Notes: generated by a model not told the origin, from the letters alone. A DNA stretch of 59,848 bases from Sphingobacteriia bacterium (GCA_011390785.1 JAABRR010000028.1:1-59848), one strand, 5' to 3'. Shown: positions 18,832 to 27,840, counted from the stretch's first letter. Made by a program: numbers and translations.

Positions 18832-19740
18832 ATGGAAAAAACTGCCAATAAGCGTGCCCGTAAAATTATTTGGATCGGTTTTATTGCTAATCTGGTTCTT
18901 ACTGTAATTAAAATATTGGCTGGGATTCTGGCCAAAAGTTCTGCTATGATTGCTGATGGAGTTCATTCCATAAGTGATTTTGCTACAGATCTTGTTGTTG
19001 TAGGTAGCTTAAATGTATCGCAAAGGCCTCGCGATCATAATCATAAATATGGACATGGTAAGGTAGAAACATTGGCAACAGCCTTTGTTGGAGTTATTCT
19101 TATTTTTGTCGGAATAGGATTGTTCTATTCCGGGTTAATGAAAATTTATTCTGTTTCTCAGGGTCAACTACTTGAAAAACCAGGATTGGCTGCTTTATAT
19201 GCTGCTATATTGTCTATAATTTTAAAGGAAATACTTTACCGCTATACCATTAAAGTGGGTAAAGAAACCGGTAGCTCAGCAGTAAAAGCCAATGCATGGC
19301 ATCATAGAAGCGATGCTTTGTCTTCTCTGGGTACTATGCTGGGAATTGCTGGTGCTATTTTTTTAGGAGATAACTGGGTTATTCTTGATCCATTGGCAGC
19401 GGTGATCGTTTCATTTTTTATTTTCAGAATTGCATTTAAAATAACCCGTGATACCCTGTTAGAACTCATTGAAACTTCTCTTCCGAAAGAGCATGAAGAT
19501 GAAATTCTTCAAATTGCATCAGATGTAAAAGGAGTGCATCAACCTCATGAACTCAAAACCAGAAAAATTGGAAACCAAATTGCAATTGATATTCATATTT
19601 GTGTGCAAAATGATCTTAATATTGAGCAGGCCCATAGAATTACTGAAAATCTTGAGAAAGAGCTACGCTCTACCTATGGAGAAGAAACCTATATATCTAT
19701 TCATACTGAACCTTTAAGCCTGCAGAAATCAGAAAAATGA
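18832..19740 (+). CDS. Cation diffusion facilitator (CDF) family metal exporter
   Basis: This 302-residue protein has six membrane segments and a C-terminal cytoplasmic domain (about 210-295). The metal site residues are visible in MIADGVHSISDFATD (TM2) and NAWHHRSDALSSLGT (TM5). CDF proteins of this FieF/MntE-like type export Zn2+, Fe2+ or Mn2+ in exchange for protons. It lies between the nqr operon terminator and apbE, so it is transcribed separately from nqr. The metal cannot be fixed from sequence alone. Confidence 0.92.
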   Translation: MEKTANKRARKIIWIGFIANLVLTVIKILAGILAKSSAMIADGVHSISDFATDLVVVGSLNVSQRPRDHNHKYGHGKVETLATAFVGVILIFVGIGLFYSGLMKIYSVSQGQLLEKPGLAALYAAILSIILKEILYRYTIKVGKETGSSAVKANAWHHRSDALSSLGTMLGIAGAIFLGDNWVILDPLAAVIVSFFIFRIAFKITRDTLLELIETSLPKEHEDEILQIASDVKGVHQPHELKTRKIGNQIAIDIHICVQNDLNIEQAHRITENLEKELRSTYGEETYISIHTEPLSLQKSEK

Positions 19741-19803
19741 TTTGGTTAGAATTATTTATTTTAAGATATACCCTGAAATCCTAACTTAAACTAAAATATT
19801 GAG

Positions 19804-20832
19804 ATGCATTCTTATAAATCTATTTTATATTTGTTTTTTTCTTTATTGATTTTCTCTTCCTGTGGAGATACAACCAGTGAACTGCGCAAAGTATCCTTTC
19901 GAGGAGTGGTTTTTGGTACCTATTATTCAGTTTCATATTTTTCGTATGATGGAAGAAGCTATCAGGCTGGTATTGATAGTTTATTTGAAAATTTCAATCA
20001 GTCTGTTTCTTATTATGTACCCAATTCGGTTATTTCGAAAATAAACCGTAATGAAACAGATTTAATGGATGATTATTTTGGGACAGTTTTAACTGCCAGT
20101 CTCGAAATTGCAGAGCAAACCAATGGTGCTTTTGACCCTACTGTTTCTCCTTTGGTAAATGCGTGGGGTTTTGGCTTTACCGACAGGGAAAAGATGAATC
20201 AGTCAAAAATTGATAGTTTATTGAATTTTGTGGGGTACCAGAATATTGAAATAGACGGTTACAGGTTGAAAAAGGGTTTTCCTGAAATACAACTTGATTT
20301 TAATGCCATAGCCAAAGGCTATGCAGCGGATCTCGCAGGGCAATATCTTACCGATAAAGGAATAAAAAGCTACATGGTTGAAATTGGTGGTGACTTGGTT
20401 ACCAAAGGTAAAAAGGCTGATGGAACCTCTTGGCGTATCGGATTGGAGGAGCCCGCAAAAGATATGTTTGCTGCTCAGGAATGGGCTTTTTTAGTGGAAT
20501 TAGACAACAAGGCAGTCGCTACATCAGGCAGTTACAGAAAGTATTATGAAGATGGTGGACAGCGGTTTTCTCATACTATTGATCCAAAAACCGGAAGACC
20601 AGTAGATCATAATTTGTTAAGTGTTTCGGTATTTGCCAATGATTGTATGACCGCCGACGCTTATGCCACAGCTTTTATGGTAATGGGTTTTGATAAAGCC
20701 CGTAGTTTTATAGAATCAAGAAACGATCTGGACGCCTTTTTCATTTACTCAACTGGGAATGAAGAATATGGTACATATACAACAGGTGGATTAAAGGTTA
20801 TTCCCAGAAGTGAAGTGGAAGCAGGATTGTAA
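19804..20832 (+). CDS. apbE: FAD:protein FMN transferase (ApbE), lipoprotein
   Basis: This 342-residue protein has a lipoprotein signal ending in LIFSSC (Cys about residue 21). Typical ApbE stretches follow: NGAFDPTVSPLVNAWGFG, LDFNAIAKGYAADLAGQYL, YMVEIGGDLVTKG and the metal/substrate part FSHTIDPKTGRPVDHNLLSVSV with CMTADAYATAFMVMG. ApbE moves FMN from FAD onto the Thr of NqrB and NqrC outside the cytoplasmic membrane. Both target motifs are present upstream, so the role in Nqr maturation is well supported. Confidence 0.96.
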   Translation: MHSYKSILYLFFSLLIFSSCGDTTSELRKVSFRGVVFGTYYSVSYFSYDGRSYQAGIDSLFENFNQSVSYYVPNSVISKINRNETDLMDDYFGTVLTASLEIAEQTNGAFDPTVSPLVNAWGFGFTDREKMNQSKIDSLLNFVGYQNIEIDGYRLKKGFPEIQLDFNAIAKGYAADLAGQYLTDKGIKSYMVEIGGDLVTKGKKADGTSWRIGLEEPAKDMFAAQEWAFLVELDNKAVATSGSYRKYYEDGGQRFSHTIDPKTGRPVDHNLLSVSVFANDCMTADAYATAFMVMGFDKARSFIESRNDLDAFFIYSTGNEEYGTYTTGGLKVIPRSEVEAGL

Positions 20833-20994
20833 TATTGTACATCGTGTTACCGGTTATTCTTTGCAAGATATTCAGGAAAATGAAGTATCTTATTTTAATG
20901 TATTTATAAATATTTAAATACTTTTGATTATTATAAAAGAAAAAAGGTCAGCAATTATGAACCTGCAGAACTGTAAAATTAAACTTTTATAGAT

Positions 20995-21234
20995 TCAGGC
21001 CTTGTGTGGCGTAATGTTAATGATCAGATCAGAACTTTTAGCTTCTTTTTCCTGGTTATGACAACTTTCTCCGTCATCAGAAGCGCATGAACAGGGGATA
21101 GCTTTTCCAGTTTTGGGATCAAAAGAACTACCGCAGGTTTTCGTAAATGTACCGCCGGGAATTAAAAACATTTTAACTGCAATTCCGCCAATTGCCAGTG
21201 CAACAAGTGCAATTGCCAATAAAAAAACTTCCAT
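20995..21234 (-). CDS. Small four-cysteine membrane protein, candidate NqrM-type Nqr maturation factor
   Basis: This 79-residue protein has one membrane helix (about 3-26), followed by a short polar tail with four Cys: C34, C48, C50 and C58 (KTCGSSF, PCSC, ESCHN). NqrM (DUF539) of proteobacteria is of the same size and layout, with one helix then four Cys, and is required to insert iron into NqrD/NqrE. The position at the end of the nqr-apbE region, convergent with apbE, supports the same role. The spacing of the Cys residues was not compared with a family model, so identity with NqrM is an inference. Confidence 0.65.
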   Translation of the reverse strand: MEVFLLAIALVALAIGGIAVKMFLIPGGTFTKTCGSSFDPKTGKAIPCSCASDDGESCHNQEKEAKSSDLIINITPHKA

Positions 21235-21433
21235 TATTTTATTAATTAAAGATTGAAATTAGTAGGCTAACAATATCTGGTTTTATTTGTTTGCTTATTT
21301 TTTAATGAAATTGTCTTTAAGCCATAGTATTTATTTGGCTGGCAATATTTCGGACCAATATCTTTTCTTAAAATCTATTTATTTTAACACCGGGTTAAAG
21401 CAAAATACAAGTTGTTATATATCTTTTGAGCTT

Positions 21434-22186
21434 TTAAGTCTTTGTTAATTCCGCCAGAAAAATTGCAGCAGCTATGCTCGCATTTAAAGATTCAGGGAGA
21501 TTTTTGTGTTTTCCTTTTTTCGGAATCACTAACTTACGGCTAATATATTTCTGTATTCCTTCAGAAATTCCTTTTGATTCGTTTCCAATTACCAGTATCC
21601 CATCTGTGGGAAGCTTTGTTGAAAAGAGATCTTCTCCTCCCAGCAAAGCTCCGGCAATGGTTATATGCGGTTTTATTTTTTGAAAAAAAGAATCACCCGA
21701 TTCATAAAAAACCCTTATCCTTAAAAAAGAACCCATCGTTGCCTGAATTACCTTGGGGTTAAATACATCAACACAATCAGGGGAGCAGATAACGTTTTCT
21801 ACCCCAAACCAATCGGCAGTTCTGATAATGGTTCCCAAATTTCCAGGGTCTTGTATATTATCCAGGTAAAGGGTGAATCTGTTTTCGAAATAGATACCCT
21901 CCGGGTCATGTTCTGGTAGCTTAACAATGGCCAATACTTGATTGGGAGTTGTCAGAGTGCTGATTTTTGCCAGCTCTTTTGAGCTTATTGCCTGGCAAAA
22001 AATATCTGATTTCATTTTTGCCTGTTCCAGCCATGACTCCAGGGCAAAAACATGTGTGGTTTTCCAGTTGCTTTTGAGCAATTCAGAAACTATTTTATCT
22101 CCTTCCACCAAAAACAGACCTTCCTGCCGTCTGAATTTTTTCAGGGCCAGTGATTTAATCCATTTAATTTTAGCAGCTGAGATCAT
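21434..22186 (-). CDS. SpoU/TrmH-family RNA 2'-O-methyltransferase
   Basis: This 250-residue protein has an N-terminal substrate-binding part (about 1-90; EGLFLVEGDKIVSELL) and a SPOUT knot domain. All three SPOUT motifs are visible: NIQDPGNLGTIIRTADWFG, LVIGNESKGIS and LPESLNASIAAAIFL. Members methylate ribose 2'-OH in rRNA or tRNA using S-adenosylmethionine. The RlmB/TsnR-like layout suggests 23S rRNA, but the target is not fixed. It has its own -7 box at 22239-22246, embedded in the terminator of the ribosomal operon upstream. Confidence 0.92.
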   Translation of the reverse strand: MISAAKIKWIKSLALKKFRRQEGLFLVEGDKIVSELLKSNWKTTHVFALESWLEQAKMKSDIFCQAISSKELAKISTLTTPNQVLAIVKLPEHDPEGIYFENRFTLYLDNIQDPGNLGTIIRTADWFGVENVICSPDCVDVFNPKVIQATMGSFLRIRVFYESGDSFFQKIKPHITIAGALLGGEDLFSTKLPTDGILVIGNESKGISEGIQKYISRKLVIPKKGKHKNLPESLNASIAAAIFLAELTKT

Positions 22187-22200
22187 TTTTAAACTGATCT

Positions 22201-22239
22201 AAAAAAAGAAACCTGCTCTCATTATAGAAAGCAGGTTTC
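22201..22239 (-). terminator. Rho-independent terminator of the rpsF-rpsR-rplI operon
   Basis: A perfect 10-base inverted repeat, GAAACCTGCT (22208-22217) and AGCAGGTTTC (22230-22239), is followed on the minus strand by seven T (plus-strand A run 22201-22207). It lies 19 bases after the rplI stop. Confidence 0.9.
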
Positions 22240-22246
22240 AAATATA
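22239..22246 (-). promoter_or_regulatory. -7 promoter box (TATATTTG on minus strand) for the SpoU methyltransferase gene
   Basis: The plus strand reads CAAATATA. It abuts the terminator hairpin of the upstream operon and lies 53 bases before the start at 22186, so transcripts from here would lack most of the first hairpin arm. Confidence 0.5.
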
Positions 22247-22257
22247 ATCGTTTTCGG

Positions 22258-22707
22258 TTATTCGGCAATGACTTCGAATTTTATATCGAAGCGAACTTCC
22301 TTATGCAGGTTTATTTTTGCTTTATAAACTCCAACTTCTTTAACAGAATCGCCATCAACCATAATTCTCTTTCGATCAATATCAATGTCATATTGTTTTT
22401 TTATTGCTTCGGCAATCTGCAGTGCATTTACAGAACCAAATATTTTGCCTGATGTACCAACTTTGGCTCCAATTTTTACATGGATGTCAACCATCTTTTC
22501 AGCCATTTTATCGGCTTCTTTTTTCACTTTTTCTTCTTTAAAAGCTCTTTGCTTTAGAGTTTCAGCAAGTTTCTTCTTTTCCGAAGAAATAGCAAGAATA
22601 GCCAGCCCCTGTGGTATTAGGTAATTGCGCGCATAGCCTGGTTTTACGGTTAAAACATCGTCTTTAAACCCTAAGTTGGGTACGTCTTGTTTGAGTATTA
22701 TTTCCAT
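22258..22707 (-). CDS. rplI: 50S ribosomal protein L9
   Basis: This 149-residue protein starts MEIILKQDVPNLGFKDDVLTVKPGYARNYL, matching the L9 N-terminal domain (usual V-GYARNFLIP). A long helix (about 45-75) and the C-terminal RNA-binding domain with KIFGSVNALQIAEAIKK follow. It is last in rpsF-rpsR-rplI, 12 bases after rpsR. Confidence 0.98.
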   Translation of the reverse strand: MEIILKQDVPNLGFKDDVLTVKPGYARNYLIPQGLAILAISSEKKKLAETLKQRAFKEEKVKKEADKMAEKMVDIHVKIGAKVGTSGKIFGSVNALQIAEAIKKQYDIDIDRKRIMVDGDSVKEVGVYKAKINLHKEVRFDIKFEVIAE

Positions 22708-22719
22708 TTTTTAGTCTCC

Positions 22720-22992
22720 TTATTTTAAAAGATCAGCTACGTAAGGCATCAATGCAAGATGTCTCGCTCTTTTTATTGCCTGGGCTACTTTACCCTGATA
22801 TTTCATAGATGTACCTGTAAGACGACGGGGTAAGATCTTGCCTTGTTCATTTACAAATTTTAACAAGAAATTTGCATCTTTGTAATCAATATATTTGATG
22901 CCGGATTTTTTGAACCGGCAATATTTTTTCTTTTTGATATCAACGGCTATGGGAGCAAGATATCTGATTTCAGAGTTTTGTTGATTTGCCAT
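22720..22992 (-). CDS. rpsR: 30S ribosomal protein S18
   Basis: This 90-residue protein carries the S18 core: [54 protein letters not shown]. It pairs with S6 on the 30S subunit. It lies between rpsF and rplI. Confidence 0.98.
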   Translation of the reverse strand: MANQQNSEIRYLAPIAVDIKKKKYCRFKKSGIKYIDYKDANFLLKFVNEQGKILPRRLTGTSMKYQGKVAQAIKRARHLALMPYVADLLK

Positions 22993-23013
22993 ATCTAAAA
23001 TATTTTTGAATGA

Positions 23014-23373
23014 TTAGGATTTAGTTTCTTCTACCTTGGGAGTATTTTTTTCTCTGCGCTTTTTCTCGTTGTAAGCGATAGCAAATTTGTCGAGAGAAAC
23101 AGTGAGGAATCGAATAATACGCTCATCGCGTTTCATTTCAAGTTCCATTTGTGCTACCAGAGTTGGTTCAGCTTTAAACTCGATAAGGTGATAAAAACCT
23201 GTAGATTTTTTCTGAATAGGGTAGGCTAATTTGCGCAAACCCCAATAGTCTTCAAAAACAATCTCAGCTCCTTTGTCTTTCAGATACTTCTGAAACTTCT
23301 GTACCGCTTCCTTCATCTGTTCATCAGATAAAACGGGAGTCATAATGAAAACGGTCTCGTATTGTCTTACCAT
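23014..23373 (-). CDS. rpsF: 30S ribosomal protein S6
   Basis: This 119-residue protein begins [19 protein letters not shown] and carries the S6 motifs [23 protein letters not shown] and [13 protein letters not shown]. It is first in the ribosomal operon, with a -7 box 70 bases upstream. Confidence 0.98.
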   Translation of the reverse strand: MVRQYETVFIMTPVLSDEQMKEAVQKFQKYLKDKGAEIVFEDYWGLRKLAYPIQKKSTGFYHLIEFKAEPTLVAQMELEMKRDERIIRFLTVSLDKFAIAYNEKKRREKNTPKVEETKS

Positions 23374-23442
23374 TTGACTTTGATTTATAAAAGATTAAAA
23401 AATAATGAATTGTGAAAATTATTTCCGATTAAAAACGGAGTG

Positions 23443-23450
23443 CAAAGGTA
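23443..23450 (-). promoter_or_regulatory. -7 promoter box (TACCTTTG on minus strand) for rpsF-rpsR-rplI
   Basis: The plus strand reads CAAAGGTA. A small stem TCCG/CGGA (23424-23439) falls near the predicted 5' end of the transcript. Confidence 0.6.
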
Positions 23451-23544
23451 AGAAAAATATTTTGTAAAATTATGCCGGAATCTAAAAAATTGCATTCCTG
23501 TTTTTTGACGTTGTTTTATTAGAATTTTCAACTCTATAAGTGTT

Positions 23545-23552
23545 TATCTTTG
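23545..23552 (+). promoter_or_regulatory. -7 promoter box TATCTTTG for the EamA transporter gene
   Basis: Exact TAnnTTTG match. Its last TTG (23550) is in frame with the gene and mimics a start; the ATG 33 bases downstream is the likely true start. Confidence 0.6.
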
Positions 23553-23582
23553 TGCCCAAAAAATAAATCATCAAATTTACAA

Positions 23583-24503
23583 ATGAAGCAGGAAAAAAGA
23601 CCTGAATTGCTTGATTGGATTGTGCTGCTGGCACTAATGCTGGTTTGGGGTAGCTCATTTATTTTGATAAAAAGGGGGCTGGAAAGCTTTGATAACCTGC
23701 AGGTTGGTGCTTTAAGAGTAAGTATTTCATTTATTGCTCTGCTACCATTCACAATTAGTCGTATTTCCAAAATTAAGAAAAACAATTTTTATCTTTTTGT
23801 TTTGGCCGGGCTTATGGGAAATGCAATTCCGGCCTTTTTGTTTGCTAAAGCCCAAACTGGTATGGATAGCTTGATGGCGGGTATACTTAATTCTTTAACG
23901 CCCTTGTTCACCCTTTTACTGGGGGTTTGGTTTTTTGGACGTAGAACCCACTGGCTTAATGTTGCCGGGGTTATCACTGGTTTTCTTGGTGCTGCCGGAT
24001 TGCTTTTTGTAGCGGGTGGTATGAGTTTTAATTTTACCATCGTACCAGCAGTGTTTGTAATTTTGGCCACCATTTGTTATGCTATTCAGATGAATTTTAT
24101 AAAAAACTATCTTACTGGCTACGATCCTGTTACTATTGCATCTCTGGCTTTTCTATTCATTGGTATACCATCCATAATATTCCTGTTTTTTTTTACCGAC
24201 TTTGTTTCTCGTTTACAATATATTCCTGGTGCATGGAATGGGTTGGGGTATGTGGTTATTTTATCTGTTTTGGGAACTGCCATTGCCATAATTGCAAACT
24301 TCTGGCTGATCAAACGTACATCTGCTCTTTTTGCGTCTGGAGTAACTTATCTTATGCCTGTGGTTTCAATTGGGTGGGGAATTATTGATGGTGAACCTTT
24401 TTTATTATCCTTTGCGTTTTGGATAGCACTTATTCTTTTAGGAGTTTATTTGGCAAACAGACCTTCTGACAGGATAAAAAAACTATTTGCACTAAAAATA
24501 TAA
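23583..24503 (+). CDS. EamA/DMT-superfamily transporter
   Basis: The protein is 306 residues from ATG 23583. It has ten predicted membrane segments in two EamA repeats. Motifs include LMLVWGSSFILIKRGLESF at the start of repeat one and a second repeat from about residue 150. The family exports or exchanges small metabolites such as amino acids or purines; the substrate cannot be predicted. It is divergent from rpsF and has its own -7 box. Confidence 0.9.
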   Translation: MKQEKRPELLDWIVLLALMLVWGSSFILIKRGLESFDNLQVGALRVSISFIALLPFTISRISKIKKNNFYLFVLAGLMGNAIPAFLFAKAQTGMDSLMAGILNSLTPLFTLLLGVWFFGRRTHWLNVAGVITGFLGAAGLLFVAGGMSFNFTIVPAVFVILATICYAIQMNFIKNYLTGYDPVTIASLAFLFIGIPSIIFLFFFTDFVSRLQYIPGAWNGLGYVVILSVLGTAIAIIANFWLIKRTSALFASGVTYLMPVVSIGWGIIDGEPFLLSFAFWIALILLGVYLANRPSDRIKKLFALKI

Positions 24504-24606
24504 AGTAAAGTCCTGTTTTATGAGAAACCAGGTATATTCTTTCTGATTTATAGAATATTTAACAAAAGACTAACCATAAAACTAAAAGTGATTAATATTT
24601 AAAGAA

Positions 24607-25578
24607 ATGCGCTTTATAACCCGTGACGATTTTATTGAAACCTATGGAAAAATCTATCAACGTGGATTTCGGTATTTTGCCAGTAAACTCAGTTTCTCTG
24701 CAAAAGAAAGAGCTAAAAGTACCTTTAACGAAAAAAATATTGTTAGTTCTTATGCCTGGTCGTTGGTAAGAGTAAGACAAAGATGGAACGAGCTGATTAC
24801 CGGTGATAAGAATGTATTTTATGAGGACTATTTTGTGCAAAAATATCTGGCTGGCCGCTGTAAACTCAAACTATTATCTCTCGGAAGTGGCGTTTGCAGT
24901 CATGAATTAAGATTTGCTGCCCATGCTTGTTTTGATCAGGTAAAGTGTATAGATTTTTCTGATGTTGTTTTGTCTGAAGCTGCTGAAAACGCATCCAAAG
25001 CAGGCCTGAAAAATATGGTTTTTGAAGTTAACGATGTTAATACCATGCAAATCCCGACTCAGGAATATGATGTTATTCTTTTTCATTCATCATTGCACCA
25101 TTTTAAGAATCTGGACGCATTGCTTCAAAAAGTAAAGAACGGTTTAAAAAATACAGGATTGCTCGTAATTAATGAGTATGTTGGTAAAAATAGAATCCAA
25201 TTAAGTATTGCGCAGGTAAAAGAGATAAACCGGTTGTTAAAGCATGAAATCCCGGATGCTTTTAAGATCAGGCAAATTACAGGAATGCGAAAAAATAACT
25301 TCACAGGGCCGGGATGGTTGCGAATGATTATTAGTGATCCATCTGAAGCCATAGAATCAGAAAAAATTCTTCCATTACTAAGAAAGTATTTCGTTGAACT
25401 GGAAGAAAAGAACATTGGAGGTAATATTGTCATTTTTCTACTTAAGGATATAGCACACCATTTTGATAAAGAAACTGAAGAAGCAAACCACTTGCTCAAT
25501 AAAATATTTGAACTAGAAGATAAATTTTTACAATCGCATCCTTCAGATATGGTATTTGGTGTCTACAGAGCCAAATAA
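24607..25578 (+). CDS. Class I SAM-dependent methyltransferase
   Basis: The 323-residue protein has a Rossmann-like methyltransferase core from about residue 88: KLLSLGSGVCSHELRFA (SAM-binding motif I), VKCIDFSDVVLSEA (motif II acidic strand), YDVILFHSSLHHFKNLDALLQ (motif IV) and LLVINEYVG (motif VI). An N-terminal helical part of about 85 residues and a C-terminal extension of about 100 residues flank the core. The substrate is unknown. It stands alone between the EamA gene and rplU. Confidence 0.82.
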   Translation: MRFITRDDFIETYGKIYQRGFRYFASKLSFSAKERAKSTFNEKNIVSSYAWSLVRVRQRWNELITGDKNVFYEDYFVQKYLAGRCKLKLLSLGSGVCSHELRFAAHACFDQVKCIDFSDVVLSEAAENASKAGLKNMVFEVNDVNTMQIPTQEYDVILFHSSLHHFKNLDALLQKVKNGLKNTGLLVINEYVGKNRIQLSIAQVKEINRLLKHEIPDAFKIRQITGMRKNNFTGPGWLRMIISDPSEAIESEKILPLLRKYFVELEEKNIGGNIVIFLLKDIAHHFDKETEEANHLLNKIFELEDKFLQSHPSDMVFGVYRAK

Positions 25579-25734
25579 TGAAATATTGCTGATATCGGAT
25601 GAAAATCAAAAATAAAATCAAAAAATAAATTTTTAATCGTTGTAAGAAATACTGAAATTAAATTGTGCTTGGAATTCAAATTTATAGCACAAGAAAAATG
25701 ATGTAAAAAGCTGATATTGTTTTTGAGAAATTCA

Positions 25735-25764
25735 TTGGTAACTAAATTTTAATTCTTATCTTTG
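25735..25764 (+). promoter_or_regulatory. Promoter of rplU-rpmA (-33 TTG, -7 TATCTTTG)
   Basis: TTG at 25735-25737 and TATCTTTG at 25757-25764 are separated by 19 bases, a good match to the Bacteroidota primary-sigma promoter. The -7 box ends 50 bases before the rplU start. Confidence 0.75.
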
Positions 25765-25814
25765 CACCCCGTTTTATATAGATAAACATTAATAATTTAA
25801 AACAAGCTGTAAAA

Positions 25815-26126
25815 ATGTACGCAATTGTAGAAATAGCAGGACAGCAATTCAAAATCCAAAAAGACCAGAAGATATTTGTACACCGTCTGGATGCTGAAGA
25901 AGGTGCCGAACTTGAGTTCGATAAGGTGCTTTTAAAAGCCGATGGTAACAATGTTGAGGTAGGCGCTCCTGTTGTAGAAGGTGCCAGGGTGAAAGCCAAA
26001 GTTCTGGCACACCTTAAGGCTGATAAAGTTATGGTATTCAAGAAAAAGAGAAGAAAAGGATATCAGAAAATGAACGGTCACAGACAACAAATTACTCAAA
26101 TCCAGATTGAAGAATTCATCGGATAA
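25815..26126 (+). CDS. rplU: 50S ribosomal protein L21
   Basis: This 103-residue protein starts [30 protein letters not shown] and ends with [17 protein letters not shown], typical of L21 (usual [16 protein letters not shown]). It is followed by rpmA after 28 bases. Confidence 0.98.
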   Translation: MYAIVEIAGQQFKIQKDQKIFVHRLDAEEGAELEFDKVLLKADGNNVEVGAPVVEGARVKAKVLAHLKADKVMVFKKKRRKGYQKMNGHRQQITQIQIEEFIG

Positions 26127-26154
26127 TTTTGCTAAACCATAATATTAAATTGAT

Positions 26155-26421
26155 ATGGCACATAAGAAAGGAGTCGGTAGTTCACGTAACGGTAGAGAGT
26201 CGGAAAGCAAACGACTAGGCGTGAAACTTTTTGGCGGTCAGGTAGCCAAAGCCGGCAGCATTATTGTAAGACAAAGAGGTACCAGGCACAACCCCGGCAA
26301 ATTTGTTGGAATGGGTAAAGACCATACATTGTATGCTCTGATTGATGGTACCGTAGTATTTAAAAAGAAAGCGGAAGGAAAATCTTTTGTTTCGGTTGAG
26401 CCGGTTGCAAATCAGGCCTGA
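26155..26421 (+). CDS. rpmA: 50S ribosomal protein L27
   Basis: This 88-residue protein begins [24 protein letters not shown] and carries [15 protein letters not shown] and [14 protein letters not shown], all L27 hallmarks. The N-terminal tail reaches the peptidyl transferase centre in the ribosome. It is second in the rplU-rpmA operon, which ends in a hairpin. Confidence 0.98.
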   Translation: MAHKKGVGSSRNGRESESKRLGVKLFGGQVAKAGSIIVRQRGTRHNPGKFVGMGKDHTLYALIDGTVVFKKKAEGKSFVSVEPVANQA

Positions 26422-26451
26422 TTGATAAAAGAAACTTCTTTACACGAAATT

Positions 26452-26474
26452 AACCCGCCCACCGCGGGTTTTTT
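26452..26474 (+). terminator. Rho-independent terminator after rpmA
   Basis: Stem AACCCGC (26452-26458) and GCGGGTT (26464-26470) with loop CCACC, running into a T stretch. Confidence 0.9.
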
Positions 26475-26514
26475 GGTTTATACATTAATCGTTATTTCCA
26501 TCACAAATTTAATG

Positions 26515-26522
26515 TAACTTTG
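26515..26522 (+). promoter_or_regulatory. -7 promoter box TAACTTTG for serS
   Basis: Match to TAnnTTTG, ending 46 bases before the serS start. Confidence 0.55.
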
Positions 26523-26568
26523 ACCCTTTAGTTTTTATTTAAACCTATATAGTAAAATATTTTGTAGT

Positions 26569-27840
26569 ATGTTGCAAATCAGCTTTATAAGAGATAATAA
26601 GCAGATAGTGATTGATGCCTTGAAAAAGAAGAATTTTGATAGCGAAAATACCATTGAGCGAATCCTTGATGTTGATGTTACCCGTCGCGCTACACAAAAA
26701 AAACTTGACGATACACTGGCTGATAGTAAATCATTGGCGAGGGAAATCGGTAATATGATGAAAACCGGGATGAAAGATCAGGCTAACATACTGCGAGAAA
26801 AAACAGCTGACTTAAAAATTACGGTTAAAGAACTTCAGGAAAAGCTCGCACTTTTAGAAGGTGAACAAAATAGTTTGCTGGTTTTATTACCCAACATTCC
26901 TCATGACTCTGTGCCTGCCGGAAAAACCCCCGAAGATAACGAAGTAGCAGAGCAGCAGGGAAGCATCCCTGATTTATCTGACAATGCCCTGCCTCATTGG
27001 GAACTTACTTTAAAATATGATATTATTGATTTTGAAGCCGGAACCAAAATAACAGGTGCCGGTTTCCCAGTATATAAAGGCAAAGGTGCTAAATTGCAAA
27101 GAGCTCTTATCAACTTCTTCCTCGATGAAGCTATTCAGGCAGGCTACACCGAATACCAGCCACCACTTATGGTAAACGAAGCGTCTGCCTACGCCACTGG
27201 CCAGCTGCCTGATAAGGACGGACAAATGTATCATGCAACCATAGACAACCTGTATCTTATTCCTACCGCCGAGGTTCCTATAACTAATTTATTCCGCGAT
27301 ATTATTTTACAGGAAAGTCAGTTGCCAATAAAAAGTACTGCTTATTCTGCTTGTTTCAGGCGCGAAGCAGGTTCTTACGGAAAAGATGTAAGGGGACTAA
27401 ACCGTCTGCATCAGTTTGATAAAGTAGAAATTGTGCAGGTTACAACCCCCGAAAAAAGTTATGAAACTCTCGAAGAAATGCGCCAATATGTTACCGGTAT
27501 TCTACGTAAACTTGAACTGCCTTTCAGAATACTAAAACTTTGTGGAGGAGATATAAGTTTTGCCAGTGCAATGACCTATGATATGGAAGTATTTTCTACA
27601 GCACAAAAACGATGGCTCGAAGTAAGTTCAATTTCCAACTTTGAAACATTCCAGTCAAACAGAATGAAACTAAGGTACAAGGATAAAGAAGGCAAAATCA
27701 CCCTTGCGCATACCCTTAATGGCAGCGCTCTGGCTCTTCCAAGAATTGTTGCCGCGCTTCTGGAAAACAACCAGCATAAGGAAGGAATTCGAATCCCGAA
27801 AGCTCTTGTACCATACACCGGTTTCGATAACATTAGTTAA
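26569..27840 (+). CDS. serS: Seryl-tRNA synthetase
   Basis: This 423-residue protein has an N-terminal coiled-coil arm (about 30-110) that contacts tRNA-Ser. A class II catalytic core follows with ALINFFLDEAIQAGYTEYQPP (motif 1), FRREAGSYGKDVRGLNRLHQFDKVEI (motif 2) and TLNGSALALPRIVAALLENNQ (motif 3). It charges tRNA-Ser with serine. The size is normal, and it is transcribed alone from its own -7 box. Confidence 0.98.
   Translation: MLQISFIRDNKQIVIDALKKKNFDSENTIERILDVDVTRRATQKKLDDTLADSKSLAREIGNMMKTGMKDQANILREKTADLKITVKELQEKLALLEGEQNSLLVLLPNIPHDSVPAGKTPEDNEVAEQQGSIPDLSDNALPHWELTLKYDIIDFEAGTKITGAGFPVYKGKGAKLQRALINFFLDEAIQAGYTEYQPPLMVNEASAYATGQLPDKDGQMYHATIDNLYLIPTAEVPITNLFRDIILQESQLPIKSTAYSACFRREAGSYGKDVRGLNRLHQFDKVEIVQVTTPEKSYETLEEMRQYVTGILRKLELPFRILKLCGGDISFASAMTYDMEVFSTAQKRWLEVSSISNFETFQSNRMKLRYKDKEGKITLAHTLNGSALALPRIVAALLENNQHKEGIRIPKALVPYTGFDNIS

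Noticed and set aside
23424-23439. Small TCCG/CGGA hairpin at the predicted 5' end of the rpsF transcript, considered as an S6:S18 autoregulatory leader
   Set aside because: The stem is only 4 bases, and the conserved internal-loop layout of the known leader could not be shown.
24534-24558. ATATTCT/AGAATAT inverted repeat after the EamA gene, considered as a terminator
   Set aside because: The stem is weak and AT-only, and there is no T run after it.
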